From: Microvirga sp. ACRRW
GTDB lineage: Bacteria > Pseudomonadota > Alphaproteobacteria > Rhizobiales > Beijerinckiaceae
Assembly: GCF_022346925.1 (NCBI RefSeq)
Contig: NZ_JAKRNJ010000005.1
Coordinates: forward strand, 238,905 to 302,904
Reading direction: 5' to 3'
DNA length: 64,000 nucleotides
A program made the translations under genes and the position numbers. How positions within the stretch are numbered: position 1 is the first letter of the stretch; each line of letters starts with the position of its first letter. The notes beneath the pieces are model-generated. The model had not been told where the DNA came from and made no database searches. It saw only the letters and a list, made by a program, of their open reading frames with translations. This document shows positions 43,835-53,005 of the stretch, piece by piece.

Positions 43835-44545
43835 TCAATCAAACAGTGGCATATCTTTTGATGGGTTGACCGTATGACGGCGACGCGGCTCAACTCGACC
43901 ACTTGCTTCAACCAAATCTAGGGCTTCTGCAATTAAGCTCAGACGTCGGGAAATACGCTCAGGTTCCCAAAGATCGAGTTCAGAAAGGTTATATTTCTGA
44001 ATGACTCTATCTTTTCCCCCTAGCGGAGCGCTCGCATCTACAACTTCCAGATCGCATTCCTGACCAAAGAACTCTGTGTCGATGAGATATGACTTATGGA
44101 TGCTCGCAACCATGCAAAGCTCACCATAGGACAAGCCTACCCCCTTCCGCGGCTGAAGGTAGTAAAGCTTGATCACCCCATTTTCTACGAAGAAGAATGG
44201 TACACGGTAGGCAGCAAATCGATCTCGACCGAATGGGAACTTTCGAGCAGGCAAGTCAAATACCTGGGTAGCTCTCCCAAATGCGAGAGGCGCAACGTGC
44301 TCGACCAAGCTAGTGTTGGCAAGGCGCCCAATTTTGGTCTTTTCGACCTCACATCCTGCGAGCAATTGCTTCAGGTCGTGCAGGCCTTTGTAGGCAGTCT
44401 TGATAGACCTGACACCGCTTCGATAGTTAAATCGAGCACCAGTAGTGTTGAAGTACCCAATCAGCCACTCTACCAACTCGTCAACCGAGCCTCCCTTTGC
44501 TCTAGCAAGATCGGGAACAGGTGGCGTCGGTAGGCGAAAGCTCAT
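43835..44545 (-). CDS. Unknown protein paired with a Panacea antitoxin (candidate toxin)
   Basis: A 236-aa protein I do not recognise. It starts MSFRLPTPPVPDLARAKGGS and contains an amphipathic helix (VDELVEWLIGYFNTTGARFNYRSGVRSIKTAYKGLHDLKQLL). A beta-rich middle follows (FPFGRDRFAAYRVPFFFVENGVIKLYYLQPRKGVGLSYGEL), then a charged C-terminus (SGRVEPRRRHTVNPSKDMPLFD). There is no signal peptide or membrane segment. It begins 18 nt after the Panacea-domain gene. GC is about 43-57% in the lines I counted, below its neighbours. A toxin role is inferred only from the pairing. Confidence 0.6.
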   Translation of the reverse strand: MSFRLPTPPVPDLARAKGGSVDELVEWLIGYFNTTGARFNYRSGVRSIKTAYKGLHDLKQLLAGCEVEKTKIGRLANTSLVEHVAPLAFGRATQVFDLPARKFPFGRDRFAAYRVPFFFVENGVIKLYYLQPRKGVGLSYGELCMVASIHKSYLIDTEFFGQECDLEVVDASAPLGGKDRVIQKYNLSELDLWEPERISRRLSLIAEALDLVEASGRVEPRRRHTVNPSKDMPLFD

Positions 44546-44563
44546 GTGGCAGGGTCCTTATTC

Positions 44564-45064
44564 CTAGTTGATAGGATATAAGTTGTCACGCTTGAGAAAC
44601 CAAGACCTGATAAGTTCGTTCGGTATTACCATCCCCGGAACGGCTCGATTCTGAGCCTCTGTCCAGACAAGATCCCACGGCGCACCCTTCTCATGAGTAA
44701 GATCTGACAAAGTATAGGGATGGAATTTTGAGTAATATTCAAATACCGAATTCAGAAAATCTTCTAATTCCCCATCAATAAAATATGGCGTCTCCACATA
44801 TTTCAAAGCAGAAGGATCAAAAGAAACGGCCTTCTTATCTAATGGCTTACTTCCATAATTCTTATATTGTTCATAGACAACCCTACTAACAGGCCCATGT
44901 TTCCAGGCCTCAAAGGGTTGCCCCACAAGCGCTTTTCCTGTTTTTGCCAAATACCAAGCATGTGCAAAGTAAAGCACCTTTAGCAAAGTCATGATGGTTA
45001 TGGGCGCCTGAGACGCCCATGCCTTTTCAAGGAAGAAATTAGTTATTGCTCTTGCGTCGTGCAT
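44564..45064 (-). CDS. Panacea/SocA-domain protein (DUF4065), candidate antitoxin
   Basis: A 166-aa protein with the Panacea (DUF4065) pattern: ARAITNFFLEKA-like first helix, ITIMTLLKVLYFAHAWYLAKTGKALVGQPFEAWKHGPVSRVVYEQYKNYG, then HPYTLSDLTHEKGAPWDLV. Panacea domains are the neutralising module of many two-gene toxin-antitoxin systems, including SocA of Caulobacter. GC in bases 44701-44880 is 59 of 180, against 40 of 60 in valS at 45121-45180, a strong sign of transfer. It begins 35 nt past the intact valS stop. The gene order here is antitoxin first. Confidence 0.85.
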   Translation of the reverse strand: MHDARAITNFFLEKAWASQAPITIMTLLKVLYFAHAWYLAKTGKALVGQPFEAWKHGPVSRVVYEQYKNYGSKPLDKKAVSFDPSALKYVETPYFIDGELEDFLNSVFEYYSKFHPYTLSDLTHEKGAPWDLVWTEAQNRAVPGMVIPNELIRSWFLKRDNLYPIN

Positions 45065-45099
45065 ACCGCACCCTGGAACAAAACAAGAACAAACGCAAG

Positions 45100-47808
45100 T
45101 TAAACTGCAGAAAGCCGTCCTAGAGCTTCCTCCATCTTCGCCTTACGGGCGAGAGCCTCCTCGCGGCGCTCGCGCTGCTCGTCGACGACCTCTTCCGGCG
45201 CGCGCTTGATGAAATCCGCATTGCCGAGCTTCGCGTCGATCTTGCCGACCTCCGCATCGAGCTTCTGGATTTCCTTGGCAAGGCGGGCGCGCTCTGCATC
45301 AAGATCGATCACGCCTTCCAGCGGAAGGGCCGCCACTTCACCGCGAATGAGGAGCTGGATCGAGCTCTTCGGCGCGGTGTCGGCAAACGAGATGTCGGAA
45401 ATGCGCGCGAGGCGCTTCACGATATCGCCCCAGCGATCCGCACGAGCTTTCACGTCTGCGGAAGACGCGACGAGCGCGAGCGGGATCTGCGCGCCGGCGG
45501 GCACGTTCGTCTCGGAACGGGCGGAGCGGATCTCGTTGACGAGGTCCACCACCCAACCGATCTCGGCCTCGGCCTGACCATCGATGAGATGATCGAGGTT
45601 CGACCAGGAGCTGAGAGCCAGGATCTGCTCGCGCTTCGGACCTTCCTGTCCCTTCACTTCCCAAAGCTCTTCCGTGAGGAAGGGCATGATGGGGTGCAGG
45701 AGCTTGCAGATCTCGTCGAGAATGAACGCGATGGTCGCGCGGGTCTCGTCCTTGGCAGGGGAATCCGCGCCCTGCAGCACGGGCTTGGAAAGCTCCAGCG
45801 TCCAGTCGCAGAACACGTTCCACACGAAGCGGTAGGCAGCACCCGCCGCCTCGTTGAACTTATAGGCCTGGATGCCGGCGGCAACCTCGTTGATCGCCTT
45901 CGCGCATTCGCTGAGCGCCCACTTGTTGAGCGTCTCCTTCACCGATTTCGGATCGAAGCCCGCAACGCGCTTGCACTCGTTCATCTCGGCGAAGCGCGCG
46001 GCGTTCCAGATCTTGGTCGCGAAGTTGCGGTAGTTCTCGACACGCTGGACCGACAGCTTGATGTCGCGGCCTTGGGCCGCCATCGAGGTCAGCGTCATGC
46101 GTAGCGCATCCGCGCCGTATTGCTCCGCGACATCGAGCGGATCGATGACGTTGCCTTTCGATTTCGACATCTTCGCGCCCTTCTCGTCGCGAACGAGGGC
46201 GTGGATGTAGATCGTGTCGAAGGGCACTTCGTCCATGAAGTGCAGGCCCATCATCATCATGCGGGCGACCCAGAAGAAGATGATGTCGAAGCCCGTAACC
46301 AGCGTGTTGGTCGGGTAATAGCGTCCGAGCTCCGGCGTCTTCTCCGGCCAACCGAGGGTCGAGAATGGCCACAGCGCGGAGGAGAACCAGGTGTCGAGCA
46401 CGTCCTCGTCACGCGTCAGCGCCACGTCCTTGCCGTGCTTGGCGCGGGCCTCTGCCTTCGCCTCGTCCTCCGTCTGCGCGACGAATATATTGCCCTGATC
46501 GTCGTACCAGGCCGGGATCTGATGCCCCCACCAGAGTTGGCGTGAGATGCACCACGGCTCGATGTTTTCGAGCCACTGGAAGTAGGTCTTCTCCCAGTTC
46601 TCCGGCACGAACTTGGTCTTGCCGTTGCGCACGGCGGCGAGCGCGCGATCAGCCAGCGGCTTCACATTCACGTACCACTGATCCGTGAGATACGGCTCGA
46701 TGACGACGTTCGAGCGGTCGCCGTGCGGCACCATGTGAGTGTTCGGCTCGATCTGCACGAGGATCTCGCGCTCTTCGAGCATCGCGATGATGCGCTTGCG
46801 CGCCTCGAAACGGTCAAGGCCGTCGAGAGCCATCACGGCCTTCAGATCGTCGCTCTGCTGAATGCCTTCGAGGAAGGCTTCGTTGCCGGCAAGCGTGAGC
46901 TGCGCTTCCAAACCGAAGATGTTGATGAGCGGCAGCTTGTGGCGCTTGCCGACTTCGAAATCGTTGAAGTCGTGCGCAGGCGTGATCTTCACCGCGCCCG
47001 TGCCCTTCTCAGGGTCCGAGTATTCGTCGGCGACAATGGGGATGCGACGTCCCACCAGTGGCAGGATGGCGAACTTGCCGATGAGGTCCTTGTAGCGCTC
47101 GTCCTCCGGGTGAACGGCAACCGCCACGTCGCCCAGCATCGTTTCCGGACGCGTGGTGGCAACCGTGATCGAACGATCAGGCATGCCCTCAATGGCATAG
47201 CGGATGTGCCAGAGGCTGCCCTTCACCTCGACCTGCATCACCTCGAGGTCGGAAATCGCGGTCTGGAACTTGGGGTCCCAGTTCACGAGGCGCTTGTCCT
47301 TGTAGATCAAGCCCTGCTTGTAGAGGTCGATGAACACCTTCAGCACGGCCTCGGACAAGCCCTCGTCCATGGTGAAGCGCTCGCGCGACCAGTCGCAGGA
47401 AGCGCCGAGGCGATCGAGCTGAGACTTGATCCTCCCGCTGGATTGGTCCTTCCACTCCCAGACACGCTTGATGAATTCCTCGCGCCCGAGATCGCGGCGG
47501 TGGATCTGGCGCTCCATGAGCTGGCGCTCCACCACCATCTGCGTGGCGATGCCCGCATGGTCCATGCCCGGCTGCCAGAGTACGTCCTTGCCCCGCATGC
47601 GCTCGAAGCGGCAGAGGATGTCCTGGATCGTGTTGTTGAGGGCGTGCCCCATATGGAGCGAGCCCGTTACGTTCGGCGGCGGGATGACGATGGTATAGGG
47701 GTCCGCGCCCTTGCGATCCGGCCGTCCGGCCTTGAAGGCCTCGGCCTCCTCCCAACGAGTGGTGATGCGTGCTTCGACGGAAGCGGGGTCGAACGTCTTG
47801 TCCATCAT
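45100..47808 (-). CDS. valS: Valyl-tRNA synthetase
   Basis: A 902-aa class I aminoacyl-tRNA synthetase. It has the HIGH-type motif in PPNVTGSLHMGHAL, the editing (CP1) domain with TTRPETMLGDVAVAVHPED, the KMSKSKGN motif, an anticodon-binding domain, and a C-terminal coiled coil (LDAERARLAKEIQKLDAEVGKIDAKLG). The length fits bacterial ValRS. The C-terminus is intact, so the adjoining AT-rich island did not disrupt it. popZ, tolC and pcm precede it on the same strand, a conserved alphaproteobacterial order. Confidence 0.97.
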   Translation of the reverse strand: MMDKTFDPASVEARITTRWEEAEAFKAGRPDRKGADPYTIVIPPPNVTGSLHMGHALNNTIQDILCRFERMRGKDVLWQPGMDHAGIATQMVVERQLMERQIHRRDLGREEFIKRVWEWKDQSSGRIKSQLDRLGASCDWSRERFTMDEGLSEAVLKVFIDLYKQGLIYKDKRLVNWDPKFQTAISDLEVMQVEVKGSLWHIRYAIEGMPDRSITVATTRPETMLGDVAVAVHPEDERYKDLIGKFAILPLVGRRIPIVADEYSDPEKGTGAVKITPAHDFNDFEVGKRHKLPLINIFGLEAQLTLAGNEAFLEGIQQSDDLKAVMALDGLDRFEARKRIIAMLEEREILVQIEPNTHMVPHGDRSNVVIEPYLTDQWYVNVKPLADRALAAVRNGKTKFVPENWEKTYFQWLENIEPWCISRQLWWGHQIPAWYDDQGNIFVAQTEDEAKAEARAKHGKDVALTRDEDVLDTWFSSALWPFSTLGWPEKTPELGRYYPTNTLVTGFDIIFFWVARMMMMGLHFMDEVPFDTIYIHALVRDEKGAKMSKSKGNVIDPLDVAEQYGADALRMTLTSMAAQGRDIKLSVQRVENYRNFATKIWNAARFAEMNECKRVAGFDPKSVKETLNKWALSECAKAINEVAAGIQAYKFNEAAGAAYRFVWNVFCDWTLELSKPVLQGADSPAKDETRATIAFILDEICKLLHPIMPFLTEELWEVKGQEGPKREQILALSSWSNLDHLIDGQAEAEIGWVVDLVNEIRSARSETNVPAGAQIPLALVASSADVKARADRWGDIVKRLARISDISFADTAPKSSIQLLIRGEVAALPLEGVIDLDAERARLAKEIQKLDAEVGKIDAKLGNADFIKRAPEEVVDEQRERREEALARKAKMEEALGRLSAV

Positions 47809-47999
47809 GATGCGATACCGGCCAGTTGGCGCGCCAAACGCGCGAGCAAGAGGGCTACAAACCGGACGGATCGAGGGAAGTCAACCGATGGACGAAAAAC
47901 TTGCCCCCAAGAGGCATTTCCCCCGATGGGGAGACGGCTTTTGCCTTAGCCGCACCGCGCTTTTTGAGCTCGAAACGGCATTCCCGCACCGGAAGTGCT

Positions 48000-48569
48000 T
48001 CAGCCTCGGGTCACCCGCTCGATTTCGGCCTGTACCAGGCGCTCCACGAGGCTGGGAAGATTCTCGTCGAGCCACGCCTTGAGCATGGGCCGGAGCATTT
48101 CCTTCATGAGTTCCTCGACGGTCGGGGACTGGCTCGCCGCGCGGATCGAATTCAGCCGACTGAAGGCTTCAGAAACGACATCCTCCGTCTTGTGGGACAT
48201 CATCGCCTCACCTGGATTTCGCTCGCAAGGCTGGGCGTAAGCCTGAGATGCCTGAACCTTTGCCGCCGCAAGGGGGCGAGCAGGCTCTTTGGCTTCATAA
48301 CTTTCCACGAGACGGGTAATGGAGCCCTCATCCTGGAAGGACTCTTCCTGGCTGAAAGAACGCTCGTCGGCCGCCTCAGTCCGAAGCTCTGGATGAAAGC
48401 TGGACGATACGTGGCGCTCAGCAATGTCCAGGACCGTCCTTAATGGCGAAGGCTCCAGCTCCTGGAAGGCTTCATGCGCCGGCTCGTGATCGTCCGAAAT
48501 AATTCGACGGATGGAAGCTAAAATATCTTCCATCGATGGTTCATTGACCTTCAGGTTCATCGAACCCAT
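48000..48569 (-). CDS. popZ: Polar organising protein PopZ (DUF2497)
   Basis: A 189-aa protein (186 if started at ATG 48560). The N-terminal helix NEPSMEDILASIRRIISDD is the client-binding region. An acidic, low-complexity middle follows (about residues 28-110). The C-terminal oligomerisation helices are TVEELMKEMLRPMLKAWLDENLPSLVERLVQAEIERVTRG. PopZ forms the polar hub that anchors ParB and cell-cycle regulators; divK is also in this window. Confidence 0.93.
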   Translation of the reverse strand: MGSMNLKVNEPSMEDILASIRRIISDDHEPAHEAFQELEPSPLRTVLDIAERHVSSSFHPELRTEAADERSFSQEESFQDEGSITRLVESYEAKEPARPLAAAKVQASQAYAQPCERNPGEAMMSHKTEDVVSEAFSRLNSIRAASQSPTVEELMKEMLRPMLKAWLDENLPSLVERLVQAEIERVTRG

Positions 48570-48651
48570 AGCCCCACCCAGTAAAATTGTGTTTTTAGAA
48601 TCTCATTCTTGCGAATGTTTTTAGTATTTACGCAAAACTATATAAAACAAG

Positions 48652-48681
48652 CGGGGCCAGAACTAAATCGTCCTGGCCCCG
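48652..48681 (-). terminator. Terminator of tolC
   Basis: Nine-base-pair stem CGGGGCCAG (48652-48660) with CTGGCCCCG (48673-48681), followed on the minus strand by CTTGTTTTAT. It separates tolC from popZ. Confidence 0.75.
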
Positions 48682-48688
48682 TAACTTA

Positions 48689-50113
48689 TCAACGACCATC
48701 CGGGGTGGATGTCCCGATCCAAAGATCTTTGACCTGATCGTAATGGATCTTGGGATTGTAGTGATTTACCGCCAGGCCCAAGGCGCGAGATGTCAGGCGT
48801 CCCATGGACTGGACGAGCTGGTAGGAGGCCACCACACGGTCGCGCTGAGCCTGGATCAGGTTGACGCGGGCCGTGAGAAGCTCCTGCTGGGCATTCAGCA
48901 CATCGAGGGTGGTGCGCTGGCCCACACGGGCCTCCTCGCGCACGCCGCTGAGAGCAGTCTCGGCCGCATCGATCTGGGCCTGGGCGGCCTGGATCTGCGC
49001 GCGAGCAGCTTCAAGAGCGCCCCAAGTGGAGACTACGGCGGCGCGGACCTGATCGCGCACCCAATCGGCCTGGAGCTGAGCCTGGCCCACCTGTTCCTTG
49101 GCCTGACGGGTCGCCGCATAGGCCTGGCCGCCTTCGTAAATCGGAACCGACAGAGTGGCCACGGCGGAAGCCTGGAGAGCTTCGTCGTTGACACCCTGCA
49201 CATCGTATCGCTGGGCAACGGAGGCGCGAACGCCGACCTGCGGAGCAAGAGCGCCCTGCTCGATCTTCACCTGCAGCTCGGCGGCGTCCACGGCATGCTG
49301 GGCAGCCTTGATCGCCGGATGCTCGCCGAATGCGACCTTGAGCGCATCGTTGACCGAACGCGGGGTCAGCTTGTCGAGCGGACGCCCCGGCGCCAGCTGC
49401 TGCGGCTCGACGCCGATATATTGACGATACTGCGCAATGCTGGCCCGCAGGTTCGCCTCGGCCTGGCTTGCCTCGGAGCGGGCCGCCGCAAGGCGCGATT
49501 CCGCCTGGGCCACGTCCGTGCGTGTCACCTCGCCGACATTGAAGCGATCCCGGGTCTGGCGCAGCTGCTCGTCGATCACCTCGACGTTATTGCGCTGAAG
49601 ATCGAGAATGGCGGTATCGCGCAGCACGTTCATGTAGGCGGTGGCTGCGGAGGTGAGGATATTCTGCTCGGTATTGCTCAGATCCTCGCGGGCGGAGAGA
49701 ACGCCTGACTCAGCCCTGCGCACGCTATTATCCGTGCGAAATCCGTTGAAAATCGACTGGTTGAGTTCCACGCCATAGCCGCGAGGCGTGCGGCGCGTAA
49801 TCTCTTCTCCGCCGCCCCCGAAGATAGGATTGGGCGGCCGGCGGTCGTCATATTGCGAGAAAGTGCGGCCGACATCGGCCGTACCCGTGATCACGGGGCG
49901 ATAGCCGGACTTGGCCTGGGCGACATTCTCATCGGTCGCGCGAACATTGGCGCGCTGAGCGTTCAGGCTGGGATTGTTGCCGTAAGCCTTAGCCAGGGCG
50001 CTTTCGAGCGTCTCAGCAGAAACGCCGCCCGCCCCCGCGAGAACGAACGCAGAGGTCATGACCCCAAGGAGCATGCGATATTTCTGACTGGATTGTTTCC
50101 CGCTCACGCTCAC
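48689..50113 (-). CDS. tolC: TolC-family outer-membrane efflux/secretion channel
   Basis: A protein of about 474 aa with a signal peptide (MLLGVMTSAFVLAGAGGVSA core) and two TolC repeats: ETLESALAKAYGNNPSLNAQRANVRATDENVAQAKSGYRP, then LNQSIFNGFRT, and in the second half VPIYEGGQAYAATRQAKEQVGQAQ and EEARVGQRTTLDVLNAQQELL. The helices form the periplasmic tunnel. The start is a GTG at 50113 or 50107 (AGGTGA nearby); ATG 50074 would shorten the signal peptide. The adjacent type-I-secreted RTX-like protein at 63.6 kb could use such a channel, but so could multidrug pumps. Confidence 0.92.
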   Translation of the reverse strand: MSVSGKQSSQKYRMLLGVMTSAFVLAGAGGVSAETLESALAKAYGNNPSLNAQRANVRATDENVAQAKSGYRPVITGTADVGRTFSQYDDRRPPNPIFGGGGEEITRRTPRGYGVELNQSIFNGFRTDNSVRRAESGVLSAREDLSNTEQNILTSAATAYMNVLRDTAILDLQRNNVEVIDEQLRQTRDRFNVGEVTRTDVAQAESRLAAARSEASQAEANLRASIAQYRQYIGVEPQQLAPGRPLDKLTPRSVNDALKVAFGEHPAIKAAQHAVDAAELQVKIEQGALAPQVGVRASVAQRYDVQGVNDEALQASAVATLSVPIYEGGQAYAATRQAKEQVGQAQLQADWVRDQVRAAVVSTWGALEAARAQIQAAQAQIDAAETALSGVREEARVGQRTTLDVLNAQQELLTARVNLIQAQRDRVVASYQLVQSMGRLTSRALGLAVNHYNPKIHYDQVKDLWIGTSTPDGR

Positions 50114-50303
50114 CTGCCTACGGCCCCTAAATACCAATACTCGCGATCGAAAACCGATTCACAAGACACACACGATTCAAAGCGCAACAATACCCATGAA
50201 GGATGAGTCGGCAACAACGCGCTGCCGATTGCACAATTTTAGTGGAGAGGTGCCGCAAAAAAGCGACACTATTCGCAAAGGAAATTAAGGATTTAGAAAG
50301 AAT

Positions 50304-50966
50304 TCAGAACGTGAAGCCCGGCTCCTGAACGAAGGGGGCAAGCACGGGGGCTGCCGCATCGAACAGGGTCCGCGCACCGAAGGCATCGCCCGAGCGCACA
50401 TAGAGCGTTGCACGGGCAGCGCGCCCACGGCCCTTCACGCATACCAGACGTCCGCCCTCGGCCAGCTGCTTCAGCAGCGCCTCGGGGCGCGCATCGACGG
50501 CACCGTTGATGAGAATAACGTCATAAGGGGCGTGGCCTGAATAGCCCTGGTCGAGAGAGCCGACAGCCACTTCCACGCCGCCTGCGCCAGCGGCCGCGAG
50601 GCTCTTTCGGGCCTCAGCTGCAAGGGCCCCGTCCACTTCGAGGGCCGTGACCTGGGCGCCGAGCTTGCTAAGCACGGCAGCGGCATAACCTCGGCCGCAG
50701 GCCACATCCAGCGCCTTCTCGCCTGCATCGACCTCGAGAGCCTGGATCATGCGGCCCAGGTTCATGGGGGAAAGCATATAGCGGCGATCAGCGCCGTCGC
50801 TGATCAGAATGTCTTGATCTATATAGGCAAGCTCTTCGCGGCCCGGCAGAACGAACATCTCGCGCGGAACGCTATCCATGGCGTCCAGCAGCGGAATGTC
50901 GTTCACATCGAAAGTGCGCAGTTGGCTATCAACCATCATCCGGCGCGCTTGCGAGAAATCGACCAT
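50304..50966 (-). CDS. Protein-L-isoaspartate O-methyltransferase-like protein
   Basis: A 220-aa SAM-dependent methyltransferase of the PCMT group. ARRMMVDSQLRTFDVNDIPLLDAMDSVPREMFV is the usual N-terminus, then DVACGRGYAAAVLSKLG (SAM motif I), VTALEVDG, and ILINGAVDARPEALL. Some active-site features of true Pcm (the S/T-x-x-x-M loop) are altered, so isoaspartate repair is likely but not certain. The start is ATG 50966; the longer frame would run through tRNA-Cys. It precedes tolC, as in many relatives. Confidence 0.85.
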   Translation of the reverse strand: MVDFSQARRMMVDSQLRTFDVNDIPLLDAMDSVPREMFVLPGREELAYIDQDILISDGADRRYMLSPMNLGRMIQALEVDAGEKALDVACGRGYAAAVLSKLGAQVTALEVDGALAAEARKSLAAAGAGGVEVAVGSLDQGYSGHAPYDVILINGAVDARPEALLKQLAEGGRLVCVKGRGRAARATLYVRSGDAFGARTLFDAAAPVLAPFVQEPGFTF

Positions 50967-50990
50967 GAAGATTGCCTTTAGAGTTCGACT

Positions 50991-51064
50991 TGGAGGCCTC
51001 GCCCGGAATCGAACCGGGGTGCAAGGATTTGCAGTCCTCTGCGTAACCACTCCGCCACGAGGCC
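50991..51064 (-). tRNA. tRNA-Cys (GCA)
   Basis: Minus strand. Acceptor GGCCTCG pairs with CGAGGCC and is followed by T and an encoded CCA. The D arm contains AGTGGTTA. The anticodon loop CTGCAAA has anticodon GCA (51032-51030). The T arm is CCCGGTTCGATTCCGGG. Length 74 nt with CCA. Confidence 0.97.
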
Positions 51065-51264
51065 ATCCGGGGCGTACCGCGAACGCGGCAGGGGCTCCAT
51101 AGCAAGGGCCTTTCCAAAGAGCAACAGCCGGTTTTGTGAGATCACTCACGAAAGGGGCTTGCACCCCGCAAAACTCGTGTTATATGCCACGCACCGTCGC
51201 CGACGAGAGCTGCTCCGGCAGTCCCGGCGAAGAGAGGCGAAAGTCTCCCGAAGGTATGGCTTAT

Positions 51265-51339
51265 TCCGGCGTGGCGCAGCGGTAGCGCAGCGGACTGTTA
51301 ATCCGTTGGTCGTAGGTTCGAATCCTACCGCCGGAGCCA
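51265..51339 (+). tRNA. tRNA-Asn (GTT)
   Basis: Acceptor TCCGGCG pairs with CGCCGGA, then G and an encoded CCA. The D arm contains AGCGGTAGC. The anticodon loop CTGTTAA has GTT at 51297-51299. The T arm is GTAGGTTCGAATCCTAC. Length 75 nt with CCA. The 200 bases between the two tRNAs hold no gene. Confidence 0.97.
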
Positions 51340-51466
51340 ACTTTCCCACATTTCCTGACAAACAGGTTTTCTCTCTCAAACGCGCTCCTTGGCGCGGGCG
51401 TTTTCGTGCTGCATAGCTTTCAAGCATGGCAGTCGCCGTTCGTGCTGCGTCCCAAGGAGAATCCGC

Positions 51467-52942
51467 GTGGCCTCCCCCGTTCTGGTCTGGTTTCGTGACG
51501 ATTACCGCTTGGGCGACAATCCTGCCCTGGCCGCCGCCATTGAAACGGGCGCCCCGGTTATCTGCCTGACGATCCTAGAGAATGCGGCCGATGGCCTGCG
51601 CCCCATGGGCGCCGCTGCCCGCTGGTGGCTTCACGGCTCGCTCAAAGCCTTGGACGAATCGCTGCGGAAGGCTGGCTCCCGCCTGTTGCTGCTGCACGGG
51701 CCTGCGCTGGAAGCCATCGAAGCTGTGATTTCCGCCACAGGCGCATCCGCCATTTTCTGGAATCGCCGCTATGCCGCTGCCGAGATCGCCCTCGATTCAA
51801 CGATCAAGAAACGGCTGACGGATCGAGGGCTTAGCGTACAGAGCTTCAACGGACGGCTTCTGAACGAGCCCTGGCAGGTGCTCAACCAAGCCGGCAAGCC
51901 TTTTCAGGTCTTCACGCCTTACCTCCGAGCTGTCCTGGCTCGGCCGGTCGAAGCGCCTCGCCCTGCCCCGCGAACGATTCCCGGCACCCCATGGTCCAAG
52001 GGAATGACCGCTCTTAGCGTCGATCTCGAAGGTCTTGGACTGAGACCAACGAATCCCGACTGGGCTACCGAATTCGGCGGCACATGGCAGCCCGGCGAAC
52101 GGAATGCGCGACAAAGGCTGATCGATTTTCTCGAGGGCAGCCTCCAGGGCTATGCGCTAGGACGCGATGCCCCCGCGCGAGACGCCACATCGCGCCTGTC
52201 GCCGCACTTCAGATTCGGTGAGATCAGCCCGCGTCAGGTCTGGCGTGCTGTCTCTCACCTCGTCGGAGAGCGTCCCGAGCTTGCTCCGGATGCGCAGAAA
52301 CTCTTGAGCGAGGTGGTCTGGCGCGATTTCAGCTATCAGCTTCTGCACGTTTATCCACATCTGCCTGAAAAATCTCATGCTCCTCGGTTCGCAAAATTTC
52401 CGTGGGACAATGATCCGAAAAATCTCAAGGCCTGGCAGAGAGGCCGCACGGGTTATCCCATCGTGGATGCGGGCATGCGTCAGCTCTGGCGCACGGGATG
52501 GATGCACAACCGCGTGCGGATGATCGTGGCATCTTTCCTAGTGAAGCACCTCCTCACCGATTGGCGTCACGGCGAGGCGTGGTTCTGGGACACGCTGGTG
52601 GATGCCGATCCTGCGAACAACGCCTTCAGCTGGCAGTGGATTGCGGGATCAGGACCGGATTCGTCCCCCTTTCACCGCATTTTCAATCCGGTCACGCAAG
52701 GCGAGAAGTTCGACCCCAAGGGCGATTATGTGCGCACCTTCGTGCCGGAACTTGCTGGCGTTCCGGCCAATTTCATCCACAAGCCTTGGGATGCTCCCGC
52801 TTCCGTTCTGAAAGATGCAGGCGTCGAGCTCGACAAAACCTATCCGGGCCCCATCGTCCCGCATGGTCCGGCGCGCGAGCGTGCGCTTGCAGCCTTCCGC
52901 AGCCTGCGAGACGGCGAGTACGGCACAGAACTTGACCGATAG
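51467..52942 (+). CDS. phrB: Deoxyribodipyrimidine photolyase
   Basis: A 491-aa photolyase/cryptochrome that uses light to repair cyclobutane dimers. It has VLVWFRDDYRLGDNPAL at the N-terminus, the HFRFGEISPRQVWRA helix, and the FAD-binding region VWRDFSYQLL, DAGMRQLWRTGWMHNRVRMIVASFLVKHLLTDW, DADPANNAFSWQWIAGSG. The start is GTG 51467 with AAGGAG 8-9 nt upstream; an in-frame ATG at 51389 lacks homology. The Trp residues of the electron-transfer chain are present in part. It stands between tRNA-Asn and alaX. Confidence 0.94.
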   Translation: MASPVLVWFRDDYRLGDNPALAAAIETGAPVICLTILENAADGLRPMGAAARWWLHGSLKALDESLRKAGSRLLLLHGPALEAIEAVISATGASAIFWNRRYAAAEIALDSTIKKRLTDRGLSVQSFNGRLLNEPWQVLNQAGKPFQVFTPYLRAVLARPVEAPRPAPRTIPGTPWSKGMTALSVDLEGLGLRPTNPDWATEFGGTWQPGERNARQRLIDFLEGSLQGYALGRDAPARDATSRLSPHFRFGEISPRQVWRAVSHLVGERPELAPDAQKLLSEVVWRDFSYQLLHVYPHLPEKSHAPRFAKFPWDNDPKNLKAWQRGRTGYPIVDAGMRQLWRTGWMHNRVRMIVASFLVKHLLTDWRHGEAWFWDTLVDADPANNAFSWQWIAGSGPDSSPFHRIFNPVTQGEKFDPKGDYVRTFVPELAGVPANFIHKPWDAPASVLKDAGVELDKTYPGPIVPHGPARERALAAFRSLRDGEYGTELDR

Positions 52943-53005
52943 CGCTGCTTTCCGTCAGCATCGGCGCTCTTCATGCGGAGCCGCTTCTGCGCCCTGCCCT
53001 TTGGA

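Noticed and set aside
48592..48606. Irr/ICE-like iron box upstream of popZ (AGAAT-CTC-ATTCT)
   Set aside because: The half-sites are short, spacing is 3 rather than about 1-2, and popZ is not an iron-regulated gene.
50967..51164. Longer N-terminus for the isoaspartate methyltransferase-like gene
   Set aside because: The extension would be translated through tRNA-Cys.
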